Assembly: GCA_021825025.1 (NCBI GenBank)
Contig: JAKAIP010000005.1
Location: 1 to 12,062, forward strand
DNA from: a bacterium
Lineage (GTDB): Bacteria; Patescibacteria; Paceibacteria; UBA9973; SBAW01
Direction of reading: 5' to 3'
DNA length: 12,062 bases
Shown: positions 1 to 5,494 of the stretch, in pieces
How the letters are laid out: the number at the start of each line of letters is the position of its first letter
Numbering within the stretch: the first letter of the stretch is position 1
Notes under the pieces: generated by a model
Databases searched by the model: none
What the model saw: only the letters and a program-made list of their open reading frames with translations
What the model was told of the DNA's origin: nothing
Program-made: the position numbers and the translations under genes

Positions 1-148
1 TGAAAAGGTGGCAAAACGGGCGAACGAACTCCAGGTCGCTTCTTTCGAAGAGATACAAGGAGGGCATCAGACGTTTGAGATTAAGGCGATTGAGTCTGCA
101 GAAGCAACCAAAAGAATTCTCCACATGCTTGAGAATTCTCACCAATGA
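1..148 (+). CDS. 3' end of an unrecognised gene (5' truncated by the window)
   Basis: An open frame enters from the left edge (first full codon at base 2) and ends at TGA 146-148, giving the last 48 residues of a protein. The visible part is mostly charged and helical, with a short Gly-Gly-His-Gln-Thr-Phe stretch in its middle and a final segment ending MLENSHQ. I do not recognise the family. A Gly-Gly-His element followed by a C-terminal helix occurs at the end of some alpha/beta hydrolases, but that is a weak resemblance and I do not assign it. The gene is convergent with the adenylyltransferase on the minus strand, with 43 bp between the two stop codons and no obvious hairpin-plus-T-run terminator there. 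The frame has no internal stop and codon use looks normal, so it is probably the true end of a gene. Confidence 0.55.
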   Translation, partial: EKVAKRANELQVASFEEIQGGHQTFEIKAIESAEATKRILHMLENSHQ

Positions 149-191
149 GTAGGGCTGTATGCGACTGTGCTGCGAGACGTGACCGCGATCT

Positions 192-1073
192 CTAGAGGCT
201 TCCTCGTGATTTTAAAATAGCGGTCATAACAACCCGCTTCACTTGTTGGATAGGGTTTTTGTTGCCGAAAGGCACGAAACTCTTTTTCATTTTTCGCAAT
301 CGTGGATCAAAATGAATAGAAGCCGGGGCCGGGTGTACTTTTTCTCCGAAGAGAATCTTGAGAGCCTCGGTTGAGACAAGATTCGCGCACAGCAGGGTGC
401 CGGTTACCAGAGAAGGAGCTTTTCGGGTATTCCACTTCACTGCGTCAGGATTGAAGTATGTTCGTTGCATAAGTGTCGGAGTAAGACCAAGACCAAAGCG
501 AATCAGCTGCTCGTCTTCAGATAAGCCATCGCGCATATCGAAGTAGCTATCAAAACTCATTCCCTGCGGATCGAAGACAAGCATAGATGATCCGTATCCG
601 ACAGGTCCGGCAGTAAGAACATAGAGACCATGTTCCCGCGCTTTTCGAAAAAGGAGTCTTCGGGCAGTGATATTGAAGAAATCAATACCGTCGAGGACAA
701 TGTCGACACCCTGTAAAAATTCGTCGATGTTTTCGGGATTGATTCCTTCTGGGAAGGTCGTCACCTCCGCGCCAGGGTTAATCGAAAGAACAAGTTTCTT
801 TACCACCTCTACTTTCGGTTGTCCTAAGACATCTACCGAGGCAGCTTGCTGTCGGTTCATATTCACTGTTTCAAAAACATCAAGATCAGAAATGTGGAAT
901 TTCCCGAAGCCGAGACGCGCGAATGTCGTTGCGTAGACGCCACCCGCTCCGCCAAGGCCTGCTATGGCCACCGTACTAGCATGCAATTTTTCCTGTTGGG
1001 TTTCGGATAAAATGCCGATATTTCTCGAAAACGCCTCTTTATAATAATTAGTTGTATTGTCCATATCTGACAT
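192..1073 (-). CDS. ThiF/MoeB/E1-like adenylyltransferase without the canonical catalytic cysteine
   Basis: 293 aa. E1-like enzymes bind ATP in a Rossmann-type fold and adenylate a carboxylate, classically the C-terminal glycine of a ubiquitin-like sulfur carrier. Visible motifs: the nucleotide-binding loop GLGGAGG at residues 39-45, an acidic strand end at D63/D65, the arginine-finger type motif NMNRQ at 71-75, lysine K87, and DGIDFF at 128-133. These fit the ThiF superfamily well. The only cysteine is C229, in a C-terminal helix. There are no CxxC zinc pairs, and the segment after GPVG (about 157-180), where MoeB and ThiF carry catalytic or zinc cysteines, has none, so thioester or persulfide chemistry of the usual kind looks impossible. 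The start is supported by a near-perfect Shine-Dalgarno seven bases upstream. No small Gly-Gly-ending carrier gene is visible nearby. The substrate is unknown; TcdA-like tRNA modification is an alternative but less likely. Confidence 0.88.
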   Translation of the reverse strand: MSDMDNTTNYYKEAFSRNIGILSETQQEKLHASTVAIAGLGGAGGVYATTFARLGFGKFHISDLDVFETVNMNRQQAASVDVLGQPKVEVVKKLVLSINPGAEVTTFPEGINPENIDEFLQGVDIVLDGIDFFNITARRLLFRKAREHGLYVLTAGPVGYGSSMLVFDPQGMSFDSYFDMRDGLSEDEQLIRFGLGLTPTLMQRTYFNPDAVKWNTRKAPSLVTGTLLCANLVSTEALKILFGEKVHPAPASIHFDPRLRKMKKSFVPFGNKNPIQQVKRVVMTAILKSRGSL

Positions 1074-1077
1074 AGTA

Positions 1078-1088
1078 CCACCTCCTTT
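1078..1088 (-). promoter_or_regulatory. Strong Shine-Dalgarno site of the adenylyltransferase gene
   Basis: The minus strand reads AAAGGAGGTGG, with AGGAGG seven bases from the ATG at 1073. This is almost the full anti-Shine-Dalgarno complement and settles the start. It is notable because most other starts in the window have no recognisable ribosome-binding site. Confidence 0.85.
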
Positions 1089-1113
1089 GGGCGTCGAGCG
1101 ACCAGTTGTGTGA

Positions 1114-1121
1114 GGTATACT
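1114..1121. promoter_or_regulatory. Shared -10 region for the divergent adenylyltransferase and methyltransferase genes
   Basis: The plus strand carries TATACT at 1116-1121. Because GTATAC is a palindrome, the minus strand reads TATACC over 1119-1114. Placing the transcript start seven bases past each hexamer gives about 1128 on the plus strand (12-base leader to ATG 1140) and about 1107 on the minus strand (34-base leader containing the strong Shine-Dalgarno). Neither side has a clear -35 box. Sequence matches are direct; promoter activity is inferred. Confidence 0.5.
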
Positions 1122-1139
1122 GAAGAAGTCACGCAGCGT

Positions 1140-1829
1140 ATGAGCTCAATATCAGCAAGTCTAAAGAACCACGAAAGTACGGTAGATGCGAAGTTGCTGG
1201 AAGCCTATTCCATACCTCCTGTGCTATACGATATTCGAGGGTTTCTCATACTCACGTTTGCGTACCAGAGTACACTGTGGTCCCAGATCGCTTTCTTTGG
1301 AAAGAATATAGGGAAGCGCCACCTTGATGTGGCGGTCGGTACCGGTACGCTGCTGTACCTCACCTTAAAGTGGAGAAAATTTAGAAAAAAAACAGAAGGG
1401 GAGGTTATTGCAATCGATTATGTTCCCTCGATGCTTGCCGGAGGGAGAAAGTTTTTCAGAAACAATCCTCACGTCACTCTTGAAGTTGGTGATGCTATGC
1501 ACCTTACTTTTGCAGACAATTCATTTGATACGGTAAACATTGCTAATTCAGTTCACTGCATCTCTGATGTCGATGCAGCGTTTCGGGAGACTTTTCGAGT
1601 TTTGAAGCCGCAAGGAAGGTTTGCGGCAAATGTACTTCTCTATCCGCAGGGCATCTTTCCCTTCAAGCAAATTGCAGGAGCCATCAATCGTTGGGGAATC
1701 AAAAAAGGCATTCTCGCCACCCCGTACGAACGAGAGGATGTCAGAGCGAGACTTGTTGCGAGTGGATTTACGATTCTGGACGAGAGCGTCTCGGGTAATT
1801 GCTATAACGTGCTTGCCGCGAAACCGTAA
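1140..1829 (+). CDS. Class I SAM-dependent methyltransferase (UbiE/MenG-like fold)
   Basis: 229 aa from the ATG at 1140. The protein should transfer a methyl group from S-adenosylmethionine. Visible motifs: SAM-binding motif I as HLDVAVGTGTLL (61-72), an acidic ribose-binding region at AIDYVPSML (91-99), GDAMHLTFADNSFD (117-130), and RVLKPQGR (153-160), the usual order for Methyltransf_11/UbiE-type enzymes. The C-terminal third contains an aromatic and basic segment that could hold the substrate pocket. The frame stays open upstream to a GTG at 1110, but that codon lies upstream of the likely -10 (1116-1121), so ATG 1140 is preferred. The gene is divergent from the E1-like gene and convergent with the protease, only 9 bp from its stop. 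The substrate cannot be told from sequence. The tight arrangement suggests co-inheritance with both neighbours but does not prove shared function. Confidence 0.85.
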   Translation: MSSISASLKNHESTVDAKLLEAYSIPPVLYDIRGFLILTFAYQSTLWSQIAFFGKNIGKRHLDVAVGTGTLLYLTLKWRKFRKKTEGEVIAIDYVPSMLAGGRKFFRNNPHVTLEVGDAMHLTFADNSFDTVNIANSVHCISDVDAAFRETFRVLKPQGRFAANVLLYPQGIFPFKQIAGAINRWGIKKGILATPYEREDVRARLVASGFTILDESVSGNCYNVLAAKP

Positions 1830-1838
1830 TTCGTAAGG

Positions 1839-2417
1839 TTACTCGGTATCAATATCGGTAATCACGAGCGCAATGAAGCGAAGGTTCCAGCGGCCATTCC
1901 ATCGGGATAGAAGGTCGTCGTAGGAGAATGTAAAGTTTCCAATCGGCATCTTACTATCAAGGGAGTTTTTGCCGAATCGCGAGTCATACACATAAAACAG
2001 CTCTTTTTTGTCATCATATCCGGCAACTGCAATCCAGTGGAGTACTTTTGTGCGGATGAGAAGGATCGGAGGTCTATTGGTGGAGACGATTTGATTCTTA
2101 ATCCATCTTATTTTTTCTCGGTTTGAAAATTCACTCAAGCGAACCTGGAGGCTCTTCATCCCCTTAAAGCGTAGGAGCTTCCCCATATCGTAGGGCAGGA
2201 CAGGCCGGAAGACGTCAAACCATACTGGACCACGGAGAATGCTGTTTACGGGAACTGGTTTTGGCTTCACGCCAATGACTCGAGCCACCCATTCAGCAGT
2301 GTAGGACCCACAGCGTATTTTTGACCAGTGGGAGATGAAGGGAATGGTTACCGCCTGTATGTAGGCCTCTTCGGGGAGCTTGTCCGTAGAAGATGCTGTC
2401 AAAGGGATTTTGTCCAT
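1839..2417 (-). CDS. C39-like (papain-fold) cysteine peptidase, cytoplasmic
   Basis: 192 aa from the ATG at 2417 (numbering from that Met). A probable Cys-His-Asp triad is visible: C36 in KIRCGSYTAEW, H127 in VLHWIAVAGYD and D145 in YVYDSRFG. The His-Trp-hydrophobic-Gly-Tyr-Asp pattern followed by a Tyr-Asp-Ser turn is typical of Peptidase_C39_2-like proteins. There is no signal peptide or membrane segment, so it should act in the cytoplasm. The glutamine that often precedes the active Cys in C39 enzymes to form the oxyanion hole is not obvious; His30-Trp31 lie near that place. The frame extends upstream to a TTG at 2435, adding six residues; ATG is preferred but neither start has a Shine-Dalgarno site. 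Family members cleave leader peptides (often in ABC exporters) or peptide bonds in general; here no transporter accompanies it. A protease next to an adenylyltransferase and a methyltransferase hints at peptide processing. Confidence 0.72.
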   Translation of the reverse strand: MDKIPLTASSTDKLPEEAYIQAVTIPFISHWSKIRCGSYTAEWVARVIGVKPKPVPVNSILRGPVWFDVFRPVLPYDMGKLLRFKGMKSLQVRLSEFSNREKIRWIKNQIVSTNRPPILLIRTKVLHWIAVAGYDDKKELFYVYDSRFGKNSLDSKMPIGNFTFSYDDLLSRWNGRWNLRFIALVITDIDTE

Positions 2418-2438
2418 AGAAGAAGATGCATTCAAAGA

Positions 2439-2461
2439 TGTATAAGTACTAGATCAGTATA
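2439..2461 (-). promoter_or_regulatory. Possible promoter of the C39-like peptidase
   Basis: The minus strand reads TATACT at 2461-2456 and TATACA at 2444-2439. The first would start transcription near 2449, giving a leader of about 32 bases to ATG 2417 (14 to the TTG at 2435). The second would start near 2432. No convincing -35 box is seen for either. Confidence 0.35.
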
Positions 2462-2470
2462 TATCAAAAT

Positions 2471-2489
2471 AGGACAGGCAGGATGTCCT
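2471..2489. repeat. Inverted repeat in a divergent promoter region
   Basis: AGGACA (2471-2476) and TGTCCT (2484-2489) are perfect 6-bp inverted arms around a 7-base centre, lying between the divergent starts of the peptidase and the membrane protein. It could be an operator or chance; no regulator gene is present to link it to. Confidence 0.3.
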
Positions 2490-2516
2490 TGTCGAGCGGC
2501 TTGTTGGTGCCGGTTT

Positions 2517-2531
2517 TGCTATACTGTCGTT
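2517..2531 (+). promoter_or_regulatory. Extended -10 promoter giving a leaderless start
   Basis: TGC followed by TATACT (2520-2525) forms an extended -10 element, which can work without a -35 box. Six bases separate the hexamer from ATG 2532. A transcript starting seven bases after the hexamer would begin exactly on the A of the start codon, implying leaderless mRNA for the membrane protein-rodA operon. Confidence 0.65.
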
Positions 2532-3296
2532 ATGAGTTGGGCATCGCGGCGGCGGTTTATTATTTTCTCCATTGTGGGCATCGTGAGTGCAGGCATACTC
2601 GCTGCGCTTGCGTTTGTCGTCGTGTACAAAGCACCGTCGTGTAGTGATGGGGTCCAGAATCAGGGCGAAGCTGGCATTGATTGTGGCGGACCGTGTGCGT
2701 ACCTCTGTACAGACCAGCTGCATGCGCCCGTTGTGCTCTTCACCAAGACTCTTTCGCAAGGGAATGGTCGTGTCGATGTGATTGCGTCGGTGCAGAATAC
2801 CAATATGACGGCCGCTGCAAAACAAGTGCCGTATACTATCACCCTCTATGGAGCACATCAGATTTTAGTGAAAGAGGTGACGGGCACTGTCGATCTTCCA
2901 CCATTTTCTACCGTCCCGGTATTTGTCCCGAACATCTCGAGTGGTAACCAGCAGGCGACAACAGCGTTCCTCACTATTGCTCCGTCTGCGCCGCGATGGT
3001 TTACGCTCAGCACTGATTCTCGAGTGGTGCCGGTGGTCACGAATACGACGCTCGACGGAGCGTCCTCGACTCCTCGCGTGGATGCGATACTTGCGAACGC
3101 AAGCGTGACGACACTTTCGTCAGTGCCGGTCATTGTGATCGTACACGACACGCAGGGACAAGTGATTGCCGCGTCAGAGACTATCGTTCCAACAATCACC
3201 GCACAGGGGCAGGCGACGGCAACATTCACCTGGAACACTCCTTTTGCGGGGAGCCCAGGAACGATCGAAGTTGTCCCTGTTGTGCCGCTACCGTGA
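2532..3296 (+). CDS. Membrane-anchored extracytoplasmic protein with a Cys-rich DCGGPC motif
   Basis: 254 aa. A short basic N-terminus (residues 1-8) is followed by one membrane segment (about 9-32), so the rest should lie outside the membrane. Directly after it comes a compact four-cysteine motif (C37, C51, C55, C59) of pattern C-S-D-G-x-x-N-Q-G-E-x-x-x-D-C-G-G-P-C, probably two disulfides. The remainder (65-254) is rich in Val, Thr, Ser and Pro with beta-strand periodicity, consistent with one or two Ig-like or fibronectin-like domains. No catalytic motif is seen. The frame stays open far upstream (to about 2328), but the -10 element at 2520 and ATG six bases after it favour this start. The stop overlaps the GTG start of rodA (GTGA), so the two should be translated together. 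This and the outer location suggest a role in wall synthesis or surface display; that is inference. I know of similar proteins upstream of SEDS genes in Parcubacteria, function undescribed. Confidence 0.8.
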   Translation: MSWASRRRFIIFSIVGIVSAGILAALAFVVVYKAPSCSDGVQNQGEAGIDCGGPCAYLCTDQLHAPVVLFTKTLSQGNGRVDVIASVQNTNMTAAAKQVPYTITLYGAHQILVKEVTGTVDLPPFSTVPVFVPNISSGNQQATTAFLTIAPSAPRWFTLSTDSRVVPVVTNTTLDGASSTPRVDAILANASVTTLSSVPVIVIVHDTQGQVIAASETIVPTITAQGQATATFTWNTPFAGSPGTIEVVPVVPLP

Positions 3297-4456
3297 CTCT
3301 GTTTTCAAAACTCTCAGACGCAGTATCGCCAAGTGCCAAGGTGCGGTCGAATGCCTACGGAGACTGGACTCTTCTGTTCCCGGCGATCGCGCTGTCGCTC
3401 ATCGGTATGCTCACGATGAGTACTTTTGGAAAAGGGGCGTCGCTTGCGCCGAAGCAGATGTTCTGGCTCGCCCTGTCTCTCGGAGTGTACTTTGTCTTAT
3501 CGAGAATCGACGTACGGTTTCTCCGTCGCACATCAGTAGTGATGGTGCTCTATGGCATTGCGTTTGTCCTCCTTGCGCTTGTGCTTGTCGTCTCTCATCC
3601 GGTCATGGGAGCGCGTGCCTGGTTCTCGCTCGGTCCCATTTCATTCCAGCCGGCTGACTTCGCGAAGTTCGCCGTCATTGTGATTTTGGCGAAATATCTG
3701 TCCAGGCGGTATGTCGAGATCAGCGATTTCCGGCACATTCTTGTTTCCGGTGCGTATACGTTTCTGCTGGCGCTCCTTATTCTCGTGGAGCCAGATATGG
3801 GGAATACCATTATCTTTTTTTCATTGTGGCTCGGCATCATGCTCGTGTCAGGTATTTCAAAGAAGCATCTCGCGATCCTCGGTCTTCTGGGTATTGTCGC
3901 AGCGTCTATCCTCTGGTTTGGTGGGTTGAAATCGTATCAGCGAACACGCATCATTTCGTTTTTAAATCCGGCAAGTGATATTCATGGTTCAAGCTATAAC
4001 GCCTACCAAGCGAAAATAGCTGTGGGGAGTGGAGAATTGTTCGGAAAGGGTATCGGCTATGGCACACAGAGTAAACTTCGTTTCCTTCCCGAATATCAAA
4101 CCGACTTCATCTTCGCCGCGTTTGCGGAGGAGTGGGGGTTTGTTGGGGTGGTGCTCTTACTTTCGGTCTATGCGCTGCTTTTCCTACGGCTGGCACAGAT
4201 TGCGCGTGAGTCGGCAACCAATTTCGACGCTTTCTTCACGCTCGGGGTCCTTATCCTTTTTGCGTCACACGTGGCGATTCATGCCGGTATTAGTCTCGGC
4301 CTTCTCCCGGTGACAGGCCAGACGATTCCTTTTATGAGTTCGGGCGGTTCGCACTTAGTGCTTGAGTTTGGGTTACTTGGGGTCGTCACATCGCTCGCAC
4401 ATTTCAGTCGAGGTGCTGTTCGTGATACGGGTGCGAACGAATATCTGGGTGGCTAA
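3293..4456 (+). CDS. rodA: SEDS-family peptidoglycan glycosyltransferase, RodA type
   Basis: 387 aa, about the usual RodA/FtsW length, with roughly ten hydrophobic segments. SEDS proteins polymerise lipid II into glycan strands, working with a class B penicillin-binding protein at the elongation or division site. Family signatures: GARAWFSLGPISFQPADFAKF (split as GARAWF 106-111 and QPADFAKF 119-126), EPDMG (166-170), AKIAVGSGELFGKG (240-253), PEYQTDFIFA (266-275), which contains the aspartate D271 matching the essential SEDS acid, and TGQTIPFMSSGGS (341-353). The GTQS-x-L-x-FLPE run before TDF resembles RodA more than FtsW, but FtsW is not excluded. It starts with GTG, overlapping the previous stop by 4 bp, and has no Shine-Dalgarno site of its own. 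No penicillin-binding protein gene lies nearby. Its TAA overlaps the TAG of the opposing GT4 gene. Confidence 0.9.
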   Translation: MTLFSKLSDAVSPSAKVRSNAYGDWTLLFPAIALSLIGMLTMSTFGKGASLAPKQMFWLALSLGVYFVLSRIDVRFLRRTSVVMVLYGIAFVLLALVLVVSHPVMGARAWFSLGPISFQPADFAKFAVIVILAKYLSRRYVEISDFRHILVSGAYTFLLALLILVEPDMGNTIIFFSLWLGIMLVSGISKKHLAILGLLGIVAASILWFGGLKSYQRTRIISFLNPASDIHGSSYNAYQAKIAVGSGELFGKGIGYGTQSKLRFLPEYQTDFIFAAFAEEWGFVGVVLLLSVYALLFLRLAQIARESATNFDAFFTLGVLILFASHVAIHAGISLGLLPVTGQTIPFMSSGGSHLVLEFGLLGVVTSLAHFSRGAVRDTGANEYLGG

Positions 4457-5445
4457 CGATACAGCGTAGTGGTCTGTTCAATCATGTGTTCGAGCGAAAA
4501 TTCGCTCATGTCTTTTGCGTCGAGTATTTCGCCCACACCGCCGACACGATTGGCAACAATAGGAATACCGGCAGCTTTCGCCTCAAGGAGAACATAAGGC
4601 AATCCTTCTTTCAGAGAGGGGAGCGCGAAGACATCGAACCCTTTCAGTACTTCAGGCGCGGTGAGGAATCCGAAAAGCTTCACTCGCCCCTCGAGACCGT
4701 ATTCTTTAATCTTTGCTTCAAGTCGCGCGCGTTCCTCGCCTTCGCCGACGATGGCGACGTAGAGACTGGGGTCATCTTTGGCTTGCTCGACGAGAGCAAT
4801 CTGATTTTTATTGCGGGTGAGCTCACCAATCGTTCCGGTGATGCGTACTCCAGGAGGAAAAGCTGCTCGAATTTTTTCTCCCGAGGCAAGCGGGGCGTGG
4901 ACAGCAATGCCATTATAAATACGTACCATTTTGTGTCCGACTCCGAGCATCTTCTGTCCGATGCGGAGGTCATAGTCTGAGACAACAATGACCGTGTGAG
5001 ACAAGAGGGCAGTCACCCAAGAGAGAAGATAGATGCAGATGCGGCTCACGGGATTGCGCTTTTCTTCAAAAGGCCAGCCGTGGGCGGTAAAGATAATACG
5101 CGGCACGCGAGCGATGCGAGCGGCGAGGGCTCCCAACCCTGCAGCTTTCGAAGAGTTGAGGTGTACGATGTCGGGTCGTTCCGTGCGGAAGAGCCGCCAG
5201 AGTTCAAAGAAGCTTTTGAGGTCGGCAATGATAGATACGTCGCGCTGCAGAGCGGTTATCGGGTAGGTGCGAATACCCGCATGTTTGAGTTCCTCAGCGA
5301 GTCGTCCGGGCTGCCCGAAGGCTACCTGCACCTCAAATTCGTCTTTCGGCAGGGCGGTCGCAAGGTCGTAGACATACCGCTGCGCGCCACCCCAGTTTGA
5401 CTTGGTAATGACGAAGAGTAGGCGCCGACGCGAAGGGGAGTCCAT
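4453..5445 (-). CDS. GT4-family glycosyltransferase (GT-B fold)
   Basis: 330 aa. Transfers a sugar from an activated nucleotide donor, probably onto a lipid-linked glycan at the inner membrane face. The N-terminal Rossmann half shows KSNWGGAQRYV (15-25), the acceptor-side loop, HLNSSKAAG (95-103) and FTAHGWPF (119-126). The C-terminal half shows TIGELTRNKN (205-214), VGEGEER (233-239) and the donor-binding E-x7-E motif in KEGLPYVLLEA, with E280 and E288. After this the protein has only about 40 more residues, so its C-terminal helix seems shorter than in most GT4 enzymes (typically 350-390 aa). It has no membrane segment. It faces a polyprenyl-phosphate sugar transferase across a 45-bp divergent region, fitting an exopolysaccharide or glycoprotein glycan pathway. 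The sugar specificity cannot be read. No Shine-Dalgarno site; a TATATT at 5465-5460 would leave a leader of about 8 bases. Confidence 0.9.
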   Translation of the reverse strand: MDSPSRRRLLFVITKSNWGGAQRYVYDLATALPKDEFEVQVAFGQPGRLAEELKHAGIRTYPITALQRDVSIIADLKSFFELWRLFRTERPDIVHLNSSKAAGLGALAARIARVPRIIFTAHGWPFEEKRNPVSRICIYLLSWVTALLSHTVIVVSDYDLRIGQKMLGVGHKMVRIYNGIAVHAPLASGEKIRAAFPPGVRITGTIGELTRNKNQIALVEQAKDDPSLYVAIVGEGEERARLEAKIKEYGLEGRVKLFGFLTAPEVLKGFDVFALPSLKEGLPYVLLEAKAAGIPIVANRVGGVGEILDAKDMSEFSLEHMIEQTTTLYR

Positions 5446-5474
5446 AGGAGCAACTGTACAATATATTTCTACGT

Positions 5475-5494
5475 TATAGTATCCATAGCTATGG
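5475..5494 (+). promoter_or_regulatory. -10 element and palindrome at the start of the sugar transferase gene
   Basis: TATAGT (5475-5480) lies ten bases before ATG 5491, predicting a leader of about 4 bases. A perfect 12-bp palindrome, CCATAGCTATGG (5483-5494), spans the predicted transcript start and the start codon. It may be an operator or a start-masking element. Confidence 0.4.

Noticed and set aside
1110..1139. GTG start 10 codons upstream for the methyltransferase
   Set aside because: It lies upstream of the likely -10 at 1116-1121 and has no ribosome-binding site; ATG 1140 gives a complete methyltransferase domain.
192..2435. A complete ubiquitin-like conjugation system
   Set aside because: There is no E2-like protein, no ubiquitin-like or ThiS/MoaD-type carrier, and no JAB peptidase in view, so only a looser modification module is proposed.
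2328..2531. Upstream extension of the Cys-rich membrane protein frame
   Set aside because: It would overlap the oppositely oriented peptidase gene, lacks a Shine-Dalgarno site, places an Arg/Cys-rich unstructured tail before the membrane helix, and starts before the -10 element at 2520.
3166..3657. Open frame of 163 codons on the plus strand across the membrane protein-rodA junction
   Set aside because: It overlaps two supported genes in another frame and its Arg/Cys-rich translation has no domain character.
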